From contig NZ_JRAO01000027.1 of NCBI RefSeq assembly GCF_000768875.1, forward strand, positions 1 through 64,000: a DNA stretch of 64,000 bases, written 5' to 3'. Under the pieces are notes generated by a model. The model did not search any database. It was not told where the DNA came from and saw only the letters and a program-made list of their open reading frames with translations. Position 1 is the first letter of the stretch. Every line of letters starts with the position of its first letter. The position numbers and the translations under genes were made by a program. The stretch is from Porphyromonas sp. COT-239 OH1446 (lineage in GTDB: Bacteria > Bacteroidota > Bacteroidia > Bacteroidales > Porphyromonadaceae). Below are positions 1-9,787 of the stretch, in pieces.

Positions 1-57
1 AAGATACGAAAACTTGCAGATTTGGCAAAGGATTTAACCGTTTATATCACTGAATAA
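1..57 (+). CDS. 3' end of an unidentified gene (partial)
   Basis: The first frame is open from base 1 and reads KIRKLADLAKDLTVYITE before a TAA stop at 55-57. The composition looks protein-like, and a strong hairpin follows at 131-170, as expected after a gene end. Only 18 codons are visible, so neither the family nor the reality of the gene can be settled from this window. Confidence 0.35.
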   Translation, partial: KIRKLADLAKDLTVYITE

Positions 58-67
58 CAAACGATAA

Positions 68-103
68 ACGACTATTTAAGGGACGACTATTTAAGGGACG
101 ACT
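68..103. repeat. 15-bp tandem duplication
   Basis: The 15-base unit acgactatttaaggg occurs twice in perfect tandem (68-82 and 83-97), followed by a six-base start of a third copy. It lies between the partial gene and the hairpin at 131-170. It looks like a recent slippage product; no function is evident. Confidence 0.7.
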
Positions 104-130
104 CGGTAACGTATGCCCTAAGCAGCAAAA

Positions 131-170
131 TGCCTGCTATCCATCCCTATCGGGATGTGAATAGCAGGCA
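131..170. terminator. hairpin, probable shared terminator
   Basis: Ten perfectly paired bases (tgcctgctat with atagcaggca) are extended by catccc with gggatg around a short loop. It lies between the end of a plus-strand partial gene and the end of the minus-strand yitT gene, so it could stop transcripts from both sides. A second palindrome, gggctgtgcacagccc at 216-231, lies closer to the yitT stop. Confidence 0.6.
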
Positions 171-271
171 CGATCTGCAGATAGATGTCCCTTCTATGGG
201 CCGCCAAACCTGAGGGGGCTGTGCACAGCCCAAACAGGGCACAGAGGATAGCCTCTCGGCGGGAGAGCCTA

Positions 272-1273
272 TTACTTGCTGAACTTCTTCAGATTGTCGA
301 AGCCCTCCCCATAGACCCCTCGCACGACCCCATGGGAGACAAAGGCTTTAGGGTCGATCTCCTCGATGATGCGAGAGATCCCAACGGACTGACTCTTGCG
401 CACCACGACGAGCAGCACCTTGGCAGGCTGACCTGTATAGCCACCCGTTGCCTCAAGGATCGTACAACCACGCCTAAGACGCTGCACAATGGCATCGTTG
501 ATCTCCTGATACCTATTGCTGAAGATCATAAACTGAACCGACTGACGATTGCTATTGATATACCAGTCGAGTGTCATCGAGACGAGGACGACCTGGATGA
601 AGGAGTAGATCACTTTCTCAAAAGCTTCAGCAGGCTGCATCTTATTGACTGCCAGGTAGACATTGACAAAGTACGAAGCCAGTACGATCGTCCCATCGAC
701 GATCATGAAGATACGCCCAAAGGAGAGGTTCTTGTACTTACTAATAATCGCCACTACGATATCCGTCCCCCCCGTACTACCATTGACCGAGAAGACAAGC
801 CCAAGACCTAGCCCGATCATTAATGAACCGAGGATCAAGGCCACTAGAGGATCATTGCCCAAGATCATGAGACGAAAGAGCTCTTCCTTGCTTTGGTCAG
901 GCACGGCCATGTGCGTGAAAAAGGAGATACTAAAGCCTAAGAAAGTAATCCCGATAAGAGTCTTGATGAGGAAATTCTTATCTAGGAAAAAGAATGCCAG
1001 CACAAAAAGACCTACGTTGATGATATTGTAGGGGATATCGATCCCCTTCCCCGTTGTGAGCATGATGAGGTTACAGAAGCCCGACAACCCACCCGTAGTG
1101 ATACGCTGAGGAAAGATGAAGAAGCTAAAACCAATCATGTAAACCAAGATACCCAAGCCTACGACGAGCATATCCTTCCAAAAATAGCGAGAGACAATCT
1201 GCTGACGAAGCTCACTGCCGAGCTCGACAAACTTATCAGCTGTCAGACGAAAGAAATTGACCTTCTGAGACAT
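272..1273 (-). CDS. YitT family membrane protein
   Basis: A 333-residue inner-membrane protein of the YitT/DUF161 family. About six hydrophobic segments fill residues 30-240, including glycine-rich stretches such as GSLMIGLGLGLVFSVNGSTG. The cytoplasmic C-terminal DUF2179-like domain (about 245-330) has the typical GGYTG and VVR motifs. The transported substrate is not known for the family. An in-frame TTG two codons upstream could also start translation, but the ATG giving MSQKVNFF is preferred. It lies 35 bp behind leuS on the same strand and is probably co-transcribed with it. Confidence 0.88.
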   Translation of the reverse strand: MSQKVNFFRLTADKFVELGSELRQQIVSRYFWKDMLVVGLGILVYMIGFSFFIFPQRITTGGLSGFCNLIMLTTGKGIDIPYNIINVGLFVLAFFFLDKNFLIKTLIGITFLGFSISFFTHMAVPDQSKEELFRLMILGNDPLVALILGSLMIGLGLGLVFSVNGSTGGTDIVVAIISKYKNLSFGRIFMIVDGTIVLASYFVNVYLAVNKMQPAEAFEKVIYSFIQVVLVSMTLDWYINSNRQSVQFMIFSNRYQEINDAIVQRLRRGCTILEATGGYTGQPAKVLLVVVRKSQSVGISRIIEEIDPKAFVSHGVVRGVYGEGFDNLKKFSK

Positions 1274-1308
1274 AGTCAAAGACGAATAGTTTGTTGTGTG
1301 AATGTAGG

Positions 1309-4092
1309 TTATAAGACGATATTAACGATACGACGGGGGACGACAATCACCTTCTTAGGGGTCTTGCCCTCCAACCAGCGAGCAGCTTCGCTCGAGGAGA
1401 GCACAGCCGCTTCGACTTCCCCAGGAGTAAGTGAGGCCGAGAGCTCCAGCGTGAAACGCATCTTACCATTGAAGCTCACTGGATAGGTAAAACTATCCTC
1501 GACGAGGTAACTCTCCTCATATTCAGGCCAACGAGCCAAGATGACAGAGCCTTCACTTCCTGTAGCATGCCACAGCTCCTCAGCAATATGAGGGGCGAAT
1601 GGGCTTAGCAGCACTAAAAGTGGGCGTAGCACCTCGAGCGAGTGGGTTTTGAGACCTTGAAGCTCATTGACACAGATCATAAAGGCAGAGACGGCCGTGT
1701 TGAAAGAGAACTGTTCGATATCATGCCCCACCTTCTTGATGAGCTTATGCAGCGCCTTGAGCTCTTGACGGCTGGCAGGTGCTTCAGAGGCACGTAGCTG
1801 CTCGCCCTCCCAGTAGAGCCCCCAGAGTTTCTTGAGGAAGCGATGCACCCCGTCGATACCGTTCGTATCCCAGGGCTTACTCTGCTCAAGCGGCCCGAGA
1901 AACATCTCGTACAGGCGCAGCGTATCGGCCCCGTAACGCTCGATGATGGTGTCGGGATTGACGACGTTGTGGAAGGACTTACTCATCTTCTCCACAGCCC
2001 AGCCGCAGAGATATTGACCCTCCTCAAGAATGAACTCCGCCGAAGCAAAATCGGGCTGCCAAGCACGGAAGGCCTCTAGATCCAGCCTATCGTTGTGCAC
2101 GATATTGACATCGACGTGGATCTCGGTCGTCTCGTATTCATCCTTCAGCCCTACCGAGACAAAGGTATTGGTGTTCTTGATGCGATAGACGAAGTTGCTT
2201 CTTCCCTGGATCATCCCCTGATTGACCAACTTACCAAAAGGCTCGTCGCAACAGGCGACACCTAAGTCATAGAGGAATTTATTCCAGAAACGACTATAGA
2301 TCAGATGCCCTGTGGCATGCTCTGTCCCCCCAACGTAGAGGTCTACCTGTCGCCAATAAGCATTAGCCTCTGCTCCCACTAGAGCCTGGTCATTGTGAGG
2401 ATCCATATAGCGCAGATAATAGGCACTGCTGCCCGCAAAGCCAGGCATTGTGCTCAGCTCATAGGGATAGCCCTCTACGGTGTGCCATCCCTCGGCTCTG
2501 CCTAGAGGAGGCTCTCCGCTCTCGGTAGGCAGATACTTGTCAATCTCAGGGAGACAGAGAGGCAGCTGGCCCTCATCTAGAGGATAGGGGATACCATCTT
2601 TGTAATAGATAGGGAAGGGTTCTCCCCAGTATCGTTGACGGCTGAAGATAGCATCACGCAGGCGATAATTCACCTTCGTGCGACCGAGGCCCTCAGCCTC
2701 GATATAGGCTTTGATCTCGTTCGCAGCCTCCTGGACGCTGAGACCATCCAGGAGAGGAGAGTGGATGAGCTGCCCAGCCTTGCTGTCTAGACTATCGCTC
2801 CAGGATGCAGGGTCAGAGGGCTCGCTACCCTTGGGGACAACCACCTGCACAATGGGCAGAGAGAAGTGTCGGGCGAAAGCAAAGTCTCGGCTGTCATGCG
2901 CTGGGACAGCCATAATAGCCCCAGTGCCGTAGCCTGCGAGGACGTAGTCGCTGATCCATACAGGGATTCGATCCTGAGTAATTGGATTGATGGCATACGA
3001 GCCACTAAAGACACCACTAACACGACGCTCGGCAATGCGCTCACGCTCGGTCTTGCGTTTGGTGGCCTCGAGGTATTCGGCGACCTTGGACTCCTGCTCA
3101 GGGGTAACCAAAGTTGCAACGTATTCGCTCTCGGGGGCTAGTACCATGAAGCTCACACCATAGATCGTATCGGGACGGGTAGTGAAGACAGTGATATAAG
3201 GAAGGCCTTCTATCCCCTCGATGGGGAAGCGGATCTCAGCTCCCTCACTACGCCCGATCCAGTTGCGCTGCGTTTCTTTCAGAGCTTCACTCCATTCGAG
3301 GCTATCAAGAGAGGCCAAGAGACGCTCAGCATAGGCACTCACTCTCAAGCACCATTGACGCATCAGACGCTGCTCTACGGGGTGGCCGCCTCGTATGCTC
3401 AGCCCTTCGCTCACCTCATCATTGGCAAGGACCGTCCCAAGGGCAGGACACCAATTGACCATGCTGTCGCCGAGATAAGCGAGGCGATAGTTCATCAGAG
3501 TCTCTTCCTGCTGTGCATGGCTCATTCCTCGCCAAGTCTCGGCACTCAGGTGTAGCTCTTCTCCCGAGGCTGCGTTGAGGCCCTCAGTCCCCCGAGTCTC
3601 GAGATGGAGGATGAGGTCCTCGATGGGGCGAGCCTGAGCAGCCGTTCGGTCGTAATAAGAACCGAAGAGGCGCAGGAAGACCCACTGTGTCCACTTATAA
3701 TATTCAGGGTCGGAAGTCTTAAACTCTCGAGACCAGTCATAGGAGAAGCCGATCTTGTCCAGCTGCTCTCGATAGCGATTGGTATTGATCCGAGTGGTCT
3801 CGGCAGGGTGCTGCCCTGTCTGTATGGCATACTGCTCGGCAGGCAACCCGAAGGCATCATAGCCCATAGGGTGCAGGACGTTGAAGCCCCTGAGACGCTT
3901 GTAGCGAGAGAAAATATCCGAGGCAATATAACCCAGCGGATGCCCCACATGCAGTCCTGCCCCCGAGGGGTAAGGGAACATATCCAGCACATAATATGGA
4001 GGCTTAGTCGAGTCTTCGGTTACGCGATAAACCTCATGCTCTCGCCAATAACTTTGCCAGCGGCCTTCGAGCTCTCTGAAGTTGTATTCCAT
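1309..4092 (-). CDS. leuS: leucine--tRNA ligase
   Basis: Leucyl-tRNA synthetase, a class I enzyme that charges tRNA-Leu with leucine in the cytoplasm. At 927 residues it is of normal length. The HIGH-type signature HVGH is at 48-51 inside [16 protein letters not shown], and the KMSKS loop is at 702-706. Between them lies the CP1 editing domain that hydrolyses mischarged tRNA, with [18 protein letters not shown] around 310. The C-terminal anticodon-binding region ends in a typical [14 protein letters not shown] tail. It starts at an ATG and has a good -7 promoter element at 4141-4148. yitT follows closely, so the two probably share a transcript. Confidence 0.97.
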   Translation of the reverse strand: MEYNFRELEGRWQSYWREHEVYRVTEDSTKPPYYVLDMFPYPSGAGLHVGHPLGYIASDIFSRYKRLRGFNVLHPMGYDAFGLPAEQYAIQTGQHPAETTRINTNRYREQLDKIGFSYDWSREFKTSDPEYYKWTQWVFLRLFGSYYDRTAAQARPIEDLILHLETRGTEGLNAASGEELHLSAETWRGMSHAQQEETLMNYRLAYLGDSMVNWCPALGTVLANDEVSEGLSIRGGHPVEQRLMRQWCLRVSAYAERLLASLDSLEWSEALKETQRNWIGRSEGAEIRFPIEGIEGLPYITVFTTRPDTIYGVSFMVLAPESEYVATLVTPEQESKVAEYLEATKRKTERERIAERRVSGVFSGSYAINPITQDRIPVWISDYVLAGYGTGAIMAVPAHDSRDFAFARHFSLPIVQVVVPKGSEPSDPASWSDSLDSKAGQLIHSPLLDGLSVQEAANEIKAYIEAEGLGRTKVNYRLRDAIFSRQRYWGEPFPIYYKDGIPYPLDEGQLPLCLPEIDKYLPTESGEPPLGRAEGWHTVEGYPYELSTMPGFAGSSAYYLRYMDPHNDQALVGAEANAYWRQVDLYVGGTEHATGHLIYSRFWNKFLYDLGVACCDEPFGKLVNQGMIQGRSNFVYRIKNTNTFVSVGLKDEYETTEIHVDVNIVHNDRLDLEAFRAWQPDFASAEFILEEGQYLCGWAVEKMSKSFHNVVNPDTIIERYGADTLRLYEMFLGPLEQSKPWDTNGIDGVHRFLKKLWGLYWEGEQLRASEAPASRQELKALHKLIKKVGHDIEQFSFNTAVSAFMICVNELQGLKTHSLEVLRPLLVLLSPFAPHIAEELWHATGSEGSVILARWPEYEESYLVEDSFTYPVSFNGKMRFTLELSASLTPGEVEAAVLSSSEAARWLEGKTPKKVIVVPRRIVNIVL

Positions 4093-4140
4093 AAATATAT
4101 CGTCGATGTCTAATAATATTTCTATGAGCGAATTGAGCTA

Positions 4141-4148
4141 CAAATGTA
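4141..4148 (-). promoter_or_regulatory. -7 promoter element for leuS
   Basis: Read on the minus strand this is TACATTTG, a perfect match to the Bacteroidota -7 box TAnnTTTG, 49 bases upstream of the leuS start. I do not see a clear TTG -33 box at 19-21 bases, so only the downstream half is supported. Confidence 0.5.
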
Positions 4149-4208
4149 CACACTCCTCAGCGAACACCCACATGAGCCTGGAAAATTTATCCTCCATCGA
4201 GCAATCCT

Positions 4209-5552
4209 CTAGAGACCTTCAGGTCGAGGCATACGCTTACGCAACCAGAGCAGGGAGAGCAAGGCGGCCAATCCCTTGAGCATCGAGGAGAGGCTGATGG
4301 CCCACCAAACACCCTCGAGCCCCCAGCCCCAGGACAGGAAGAGCAGAACGAGAGGGATGCGCAAATAGTTGCCCGCAATGCTGATGACAGCAGGTAGACT
4401 AGAGCGTCCCATACCATAAAAGAGCCCTTGAGTCGTGATCTCAGCCATCATGAAAATCTGTGAATAACCACTGATACGCAGATAAATCCCTCCCGAATAA
4501 TAAGCCTCGGGCTCGGGAACAATGAGAGAAAAGAAAGCCTCGCCCCAGAAGATGAAGAACAAGCCTCCCAAAAGCCCTAGAGTAAGTGTAAAGCCTAGAG
4601 CCCGACGGTAGGCTTGCCACACACGTTCGAGGCGACCTGCAGCCCAATTCTGCCCGACAATGGTGCAGAGGGCCGTCGTTATACCCTGAGAGGTATTCCA
4701 GGTCAAGGCCTCGAGCTGCCCCCCAGTGGTCAGCGTCGCCACCCCGATATGTCCACCGACACTCGAAGCCATACGCCCCATATAGATCGCTAGAGCAGCG
4801 AAGAGGACGTTGAGAGCAGCTACAGGAGTACCAATCTTGAGGATGCGCCACACCCACTGCCACCTCAGACGCACCAGCCAGGGGAAGTCGTCGAATAACC
4901 GATCTCGATAGCGCAGCTGGTAGAGGAAGATGAGCGAGACAACGACCTCGCTGATGACCGTCGCCCAAGCTGCACCAGCCACTCCCCAGCCAGCCACATG
5001 GATGAGCAGTGGGTCTAGGATCATATTGAGCAAGAGCCCTAGACCCAGCGTGCGGAAGGGGACGGAGCTGTGTCCCACGGCATTGTATAGGCCGAAGAGC
5101 ATCGAGCTGAGAAACATGATCGGATACCCCAGGAGGGTAATGTACATGTAAACCAAGGCCTCGGCATGGACATCCGCCTCGACACGATAGAGATCGATCA
5201 GGTCGTTGGCGAAGAGGCCGAAGAAGAGGGCCACAACAAAGCCCAGCAGGATGGAGATCGTCGAGCAATGAGAGGCAAAGTGCCTCGCCTCGTCGCTCTT
5301 GCCCGCCCCAATGCTCTGCGAGATGGTTACCTCAGCCCCCGTCTTGGTTAGGGCCGCGATCGAGTGAGCAATCCACATGAAGACAGAGATCGTCCCCACG
5401 GCAGCCACAGACTTGCTGCTCAGCCTTCCCAGCCAAGCCATATCAGTGAAGCTGTAGGCCATGTGGATGAACGAGGTGCCCATGATCGGCAGGGCTATCG
5501 TATAGAGGTGTCGGGTAATGCTGCCGACAGTCAGATCTTTGGCTTGTCTCAA
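4209..5552 (-). CDS. MATE family efflux transporter
   Basis: A 447-residue polytopic inner-membrane protein of the MATE (NorM/DinF-like) family, expected to export drugs or other cationic compounds using a sodium or proton gradient. The N-terminus KDLTVGSITRHLYTIALPIMGTSF is typical of the family, followed by about twelve hydrophobic segments in two homologous halves. The start appears to be a TTG at 5552, because no in-frame ATG precedes the conserved N-terminus. A -7 element at 5714-5721 implies a leader of about 150 bases, with a small hairpin gaggc-aaag-gcctc near its 5' end. The substrate cannot be predicted from the sequence. Confidence 0.9.
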   Translation of the reverse strand: MRQAKDLTVGSITRHLYTIALPIMGTSFIHMAYSFTDMAWLGRLSSKSVAAVGTISVFMWIAHSIAALTKTGAEVTISQSIGAGKSDEARHFASHCSTISILLGFVVALFFGLFANDLIDLYRVEADVHAEALVYMYITLLGYPIMFLSSMLFGLYNAVGHSSVPFRTLGLGLLLNMILDPLLIHVAGWGVAGAAWATVISEVVVSLIFLYQLRYRDRLFDDFPWLVRLRWQWVWRILKIGTPVAALNVLFAALAIYMGRMASSVGGHIGVATLTTGGQLEALTWNTSQGITTALCTIVGQNWAAGRLERVWQAYRRALGFTLTLGLLGGLFFIFWGEAFFSLIVPEPEAYYSGGIYLRISGYSQIFMMAEITTQGLFYGMGRSSLPAVISIAGNYLRIPLVLLFLSWGWGLEGVWWAISLSSMLKGLAALLSLLWLRKRMPRPEGL

Positions 5553-5713
5553 GGGTATAAGTGTTGAGCAAAGGGCCGAGGGGAGGGGGGCTATGGACGA
5601 TCGTCACTGGGGCTCATCGTGCAGCTTCGGATCTTGGTCTAGACCTCTAGCCTTGCCTCCTCTATATTATGGTAGTTAAAGGGTGTCGAGGCAAAGGCCT
5701 CAGATTATCCGCA

Positions 5714-5721
5714 CAAAGATA
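5714..5721 (-). promoter_or_regulatory. -7 promoter element for the MATE gene
   Basis: On the minus strand this reads TATCTTTG, a perfect TAnnTTTG box. It lies between repeat array A (5770-5930) and the MATE gene, so the array sits just upstream of the promoter. The -33 box is weak. Confidence 0.5.
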
Positions 5722-5769
5722 TATCAATACTCAAGAATTCGAAAAGCATGTTTCGATAGAAACTCAGGA

Positions 5770-5930
5770 GAGACTCAGATAGAAGCTCCTACGAGATATA
5801 GATAGGATCACAAGTGAGACTCAGATAGGAGCTCCATCGAGGTATAAGTAGGATCGCAGGTGAGATGTAGGTAGGAACTCCATCGAGATATAGGATAGGA
5901 GCGCAGGCGAGGCTCAAATAGAACTCGAGC
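5770..5930 (+). repeat. 23-bp repeat array A (seven units)
   Basis: Seven head-to-tail units start at 5770, 5793, 5816, 5839, 5862, 5885 and 5909. Most are 23 bp; the last two are 24 and 22 bp. Each begins GAG, has A at position 8 and TAGG or TAGA at 11-14, and ends in a variable tail. Tails alternate between a CTCC form (units 1, 3, 5) and an ATC-CA or GCGCA form (units 2, 4, 6). A decayed eighth unit follows to about 5953. The array lies between the MATE promoter and the terminator of the GH110 operon. No spacers separate the units. Confidence 0.9.
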
Positions 5931-5980
5931 GAGGTCTCTCGAGACGAGCTGCTGAGGATCTCCCGAGAGCTGACAAAAAG

Positions 5981-6024
5981 TCTAGGGGCTGTGCCGAAAC
6001 GATGGTTTCTGCACAGCCCCTAGA
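5981..6024 (-). terminator. intrinsic terminator of the sufS-rnhB-GH110 operon
   Basis: A 14-bp perfect stem, tctaggggctgtgc with gcacagcccctaga, around a 16-base loop. On the minus strand it is followed by a run of five T. It lies 41 bases past the GH110 stop codon. Array A begins about 28 bases further on. Confidence 0.85.
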
Positions 6025-6065
6025 CGTATGAACTTGGCCTTGGGGAGTCTAACACCCCACAGAGG

Positions 6066-7859
6066 CTATTCTTCGATACGTATCGAGCGAGAGCCTCGGG
6101 TCTTGTACACCTCCTGGTTGTGGTGGAACTTAGGGTAGCTCTTCGTGGGCATGACCTTATTCCTACGCCACAGGATGCCATCTGTACTGATGGCAAAGAG
6201 CAATGGTGTATCAAAGGTCATAAAGACATTGTCCTCTATCGTAATACCCTCGCCTCCATCTCCGTAGAAGGGACGCTTCTGAGCATCGAGATTGGGGATG
6301 ATGGGAAAGATGGAAATCACAGCTTCAGTGAACTGATAGAGGCTCGTCAACACATCTATGAAGTAATTACCTCGGATCTTGAGATTCTTCGTCTGCCCTG
6401 ATTCATACCAAAAGTTACAGTCCGTGCTGACAAGAATACCTGCGCCAGAGACATGGTCAAAGAGGTTATTCTCTACAATTACCTGCTGTGGCGTGTTGAA
6501 GAGCGTTCCTCGGGCACGATTGTGACGAATGGTATTGCCAACAAAGTTGACCGCTGGGGTACGAGTATAATTCTCCATCCCAATAGAGTTGTCAGGCACA
6601 ACTTCCTTGGGCAAACGACGATCGAAACGGATCTCAAACTCCTTCGCTCCGAGGGTTTCGGTCGTGTCATGTGGGCGAATTCTCTTGATCTTGTAGCGAC
6701 CTGGAAGCATATCGAAGGTTTTGCTTTGGATGAATTGAACCTCCTCGCCAGGCTTGGCCCACTCCATGCCCCAGGCCTGCACATGCATATAGCGGCCTAC
6801 GAGCGTGTAGTCATCGAGACGCTTAGTAAGCTTGAGATAAACACCATGTACATTGATGGCATCGTCCATCATGGCTTCGAAAAGGCCATTACGTACATCG
6901 ATTAATCCACTACAACCTGAGAAATGCGTCGCATCGGCTTGTGTAGTGAAGTAGCGAGGGTCGCTTGCCCCTCTGAGACGCACATCGAAGCCATCGAGTG
7001 AGATGTCGTGAGTTGCCTGTGCTAGTACCCCCATCCCCTCGGCATAATGCACGACGATGCGGTGCAGCGAGATCGAGCGGCTATCGGCTACGAAGATACC
7101 AGGGTTAGGACGCTTGTAGGTGCGCAGGGCGACGATCGTCCCAGGCACAAGGCGCTTGTCCTTCCAATGAGGAGCTAAGAGAGCTCCAGATGGCAGCACC
7201 GTGAGCTCCTTCGTCGGACAAGGGATATCGGCCGTACGGTAGAGCATCCGACGAGTATGTCCCTCGAAGGCAATACCTGCCACAGGCGTGTGATGCCAAT
7301 TGTCTCCATAGGCCTCGAAAGCTCCTTGTTCGGAGCGTCTACTACGTACCCAAGGGGCTGGTTCGAAGGTTAAACCCCGATCGTCATTGGCAACAACCCG
7401 TATCTGAGCAATGTGAGGATTATCATAATCGATCGAGAGCTGGTGAAGCCGAACATTACTACAGCCTAGGATGGCCACAGGGAGCATTCTCTCGGTACAG
7501 ATGAGCTCCGAGCCCATCCCCTCGAGGGTGATATTGCTTAGCCCCTCGAGTAGGAGACCGATGGGGCGAGGGCCTGTCTGGTCGTGGTTCGAGATATAAA
7601 CCTGTCTCTCGTCAGCCCCTTGACTGCTGATCAGGTAGCGGCCTGGTGCTAGGACGAGGGTCAGCGTGTCTAGGCCTTGCTCTCGGCGGATCTCCTGGAG
7701 AGCCTTGGAGAGCAGAGGGGCTACGTTCGCCTTCGTGTTGGGCTCTATGCCATAGTTGATTAGATGGATTGTACGCTGACGAGCCTGGAGAGAGAAGCCT
7801 GTCGAGACGAGGACTAGGGCGGCAAGGCTCAGTCGAATAAGATGTTTCAGTCGGTTCAT
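6066..7859 (-). CDS. glaB: GH110 alpha-1,3-galactosidase, secreted
   Basis: A 597-residue protein with a signal peptide (residues 1-26) and a right-handed beta-helix typical of glycoside hydrolase family 110. Family members remove terminal alpha-1,3-linked galactose, as in blood group B or the linear alpha-Gal epitope. The conserved block [15 protein letters not shown] lies near residue 330. Later [23 protein letters not shown] and [14 protein letters not shown] match the repeating helix coils of the family. Its ATG overlaps the rnhB stop (ATGA), so it is translationally coupled to a housekeeping gene rather than placed in a SusC/SusD locus. The GH110 family call is strong. Whether it prefers branched (A-type enzyme) or also linear (B-type enzyme) substrates is not determined, so the symbol is tentative. 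Confidence 0.88.
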   Translation of the reverse strand: MNRLKHLIRLSLAALVLVSTGFSLQARQRTIHLINYGIEPNTKANVAPLLSKALQEIRREQGLDTLTLVLAPGRYLISSQGADERQVYISNHDQTGPRPIGLLLEGLSNITLEGMGSELICTERMLPVAILGCSNVRLHQLSIDYDNPHIAQIRVVANDDRGLTFEPAPWVRSRRSEQGAFEAYGDNWHHTPVAGIAFEGHTRRMLYRTADIPCPTKELTVLPSGALLAPHWKDKRLVPGTIVALRTYKRPNPGIFVADSRSISLHRIVVHYAEGMGVLAQATHDISLDGFDVRLRGASDPRYFTTQADATHFSGCSGLIDVRNGLFEAMMDDAINVHGVYLKLTKRLDDYTLVGRYMHVQAWGMEWAKPGEEVQFIQSKTFDMLPGRYKIKRIRPHDTTETLGAKEFEIRFDRRLPKEVVPDNSIGMENYTRTPAVNFVGNTIRHNRARGTLFNTPQQVIVENNLFDHVSGAGILVSTDCNFWYESGQTKNLKIRGNYFIDVLTSLYQFTEAVISIFPIIPNLDAQKRPFYGDGGEGITIEDNVFMTFDTPLLFAISTDGILWRRNKVMPTKSYPKFHHNQEVYKTRGSRSIRIEE

Positions 7860-8461
7860 GGAAAGAGTGAATGTATAGAATGTGATACGTCTGCGAAAGT
7901 TATTCGGTGCTCAGGACTAGCCCCATGAATACGCAAGGCTACCTTGTGCTCGGGGGTCGGGTAACCCTTGTTTCGCTCCCAGCCGTAGAGTGGATAGCGG
8001 ACGGCCATCGTCTGCATATATTCGTCTCGGTGGGTCTTGGCTAGGATCGAGGCCGCTGCAATCGCACGAAACTTCGCATCTCCCTTGACAATGCAGTGGT
8101 GCTCTAGCCCCTCGATCGGGGTGAAGCGATTGCCATCGATGAGGAGTCGCTCGGGCCTAAGGCTGAGAGCCTCAACGGCTCGGCGCATAGCCAGATGCGA
8201 GGCTTTAAGGATGTTGATCCGATCAATCTCCTCAGCCGTACACACCCCGACAGCCCAGGCCAGGGCCTCGGCCTCGATAATAGGGCGTAGCTCTCGTCGT
8301 CGATGCTCACTGAGCTGCTTCGAGTCATTGAGCCAAGGATGCTCGAAGCCCTCGGGCAGTACAACTGCTGCGGCAAAGACAGGCCCAGCGAGACAACCAC
8401 GACCAGCCTCATCGCATCCGCACTCGATGCGTTCGTCCTCGATCAGTCTAGCCTGTAGCAT
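7856..8461 (-). CDS. rnhB: ribonuclease HII
   Basis: Type 2 ribonuclease H, which cleaves RNA in RNA-DNA hybrids and removes single misincorporated ribonucleotides. Its 201 residues carry the family motifs: [14 protein letters not shown] near the start with the first catalytic Asp-Glu pair, DSKQLS, LIDGNRF, and [24 protein letters not shown] with the remaining acidic residues. Both ends overlap neighbours by ATGA: its start with the sufS stop and its stop with the GH110 start. The three genes therefore form one translationally coupled unit. Confidence 0.96.
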   Translation of the reverse strand: MLQARLIEDERIECGCDEAGRGCLAGPVFAAAVVLPEGFEHPWLNDSKQLSEHRRRELRPIIEAEALAWAVGVCTAEEIDRINILKASHLAMRRAVEALSLRPERLLIDGNRFTPIEGLEHHCIVKGDAKFRAIAAASILAKTHRDEYMQTMAVRYPLYGWERNKGYPTPEHKVALRIHGASPEHRITFADVSHSIHSLFP

Positions 8462-9678
8462 CAGAGCATCCCGACGACACGATGGAGAGCATCGAAGAAG
8501 CGATCTACCTCTTCTCGAGTATTATACATTCCCCAAGAGGCTCGAGCGATGGCCGTATGGCCATAGCGATCGAGCAGGGGTTCGGCACAGTGATGGCCTG
8601 TGCGGATAGCGACACCCAACTGATCGAGCAATGTCCCCAGGTCAAAGGGATGGATCTCTCCGATGCCGAAGGACATGATAGCACTCTTATGCTCAGCCTG
8701 GCCCAGGATATAGCTTCCCTCGAACTCTGAGAGCAGTCGCCCACTAGCATAGCTCAGGAGCTCAGCCTCATGCTGGGCAATGGCCTCGAGGCCGATCTCT
8801 TCGACAAAATCCAAGGCTCGGGAGAGGGCATAAGTACCGATATAGTCGGGAGTCCCAGCCTCGTACTTGAAGGGTAGGACGTTGTAGGTTGTATGCTCAA
8901 AGGTTACCTTGGCGATCATCTCCCCCCCCCCCATATAGGGCGGCATGGCCTCGAGCAGCTCTCTCTTGCCGTAGAGCACACCAATACCTGTAGGGCCATA
9001 GATCTTGTGCGAGCTGAAGGCATAGAAGTCCACATCTAGCTCCTGCACATCGACCCGACTATGAGCGATGGCCTGAGCCCCATCGAGCAGTACAGGGATG
9101 CCTCGCTCATGGGCCTGGGCAATGATCTGCTTCACAGGATTTATTGTCCCAAGGACGTTGCTGGCATGGCTTATGGCGACGATCTTCGTGCGCTCGCTGA
9201 GCAGCGAGGCATAGTGGTCGAGGTCAAGCTCTCCAGACTCATTGACCCGTACCACACGCAGCTGAGCCCCCTTGCGCTGGCAGAGCATTTGCCAGGGGAC
9301 AATGTTGGCGTGGTGCTCCATCGTGCTGATGACGATCTCGTCGCCAGAGCGGACAAAGGCCTCCCCGAAGCAAAAGGCTACGAGGTTAATCGCCTCAGTC
9401 GCCCCTCGGGTGAAGATGACCTCCTCATCACTGGGGGCATGAATGAAGCGGGCGACACGACGCCGAGCTCCCTCATGCAGGTCTGTTGCCCGCTGGCTGA
9501 GGTAGTGCACCCCTCGGTGCACATTCGCATTGCTTGTGCTATAGGCCTCTTGGATGGCATCGAGGACGCACTGAGGCTTCTGCGTCGTGGCTGCATTGTC
9601 TAGGTAGATGAGAGGGTGCTTGTGCACCTGGGTATGAAGGATGGGGAAAGCCCCACGGATTTGCTCTATTGGGTACAT
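8461..9678 (-). CDS. sufS: cysteine desulfurase, SufS type
   Basis: A PLP enzyme that takes sulfur from cysteine for Fe-S cluster assembly. The chosen start gives [14 protein letters not shown] and 405 residues, the normal SufS length; the frame stays open upstream, but that part lies over the next gene and does not resemble SufS. The PLP-binding lysine is K225 in [12 protein letters not shown], and the persulfide cysteine is C364 in [11 protein letters not shown]. No sufB, sufC or sufD lies nearby in this window. A -7-like TAACTTTG is visible on the minus strand at 9739-9746. It heads the coupled sufS-rnhB-GH110 unit. Confidence 0.95.
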   Translation of the reverse strand: MYPIEQIRGAFPILHTQVHKHPLIYLDNAATTQKPQCVLDAIQEAYSTSNANVHRGVHYLSQRATDLHEGARRRVARFIHAPSDEEVIFTRGATEAINLVAFCFGEAFVRSGDEIVISTMEHHANIVPWQMLCQRKGAQLRVVRVNESGELDLDHYASLLSERTKIVAISHASNVLGTINPVKQIIAQAHERGIPVLLDGAQAIAHSRVDVQELDVDFYAFSSHKIYGPTGIGVLYGKRELLEAMPPYMGGGEMIAKVTFEHTTYNVLPFKYEAGTPDYIGTYALSRALDFVEEIGLEAIAQHEAELLSYASGRLLSEFEGSYILGQAEHKSAIMSFGIGEIHPFDLGTLLDQLGVAIRTGHHCAEPLLDRYGHTAIARASWGMYNTREEVDRFFDALHRVVGML

Positions 9679-9787
9679 GAGTATAGTGAAGATGTTTGAT
9701 GCGCCTACCAAGGCTCGAGAGGTCCAGCGACGCTCGCCCAAAGTTAGACAATCTTCGCCATAGAGCTGACCTCGACCGAGAATTGCC

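Noticed and set aside
5553-5713. Riboswitch in the MATE leader
   Set aside because: The leader is long and has a small hairpin, but no known aptamer core is visible.
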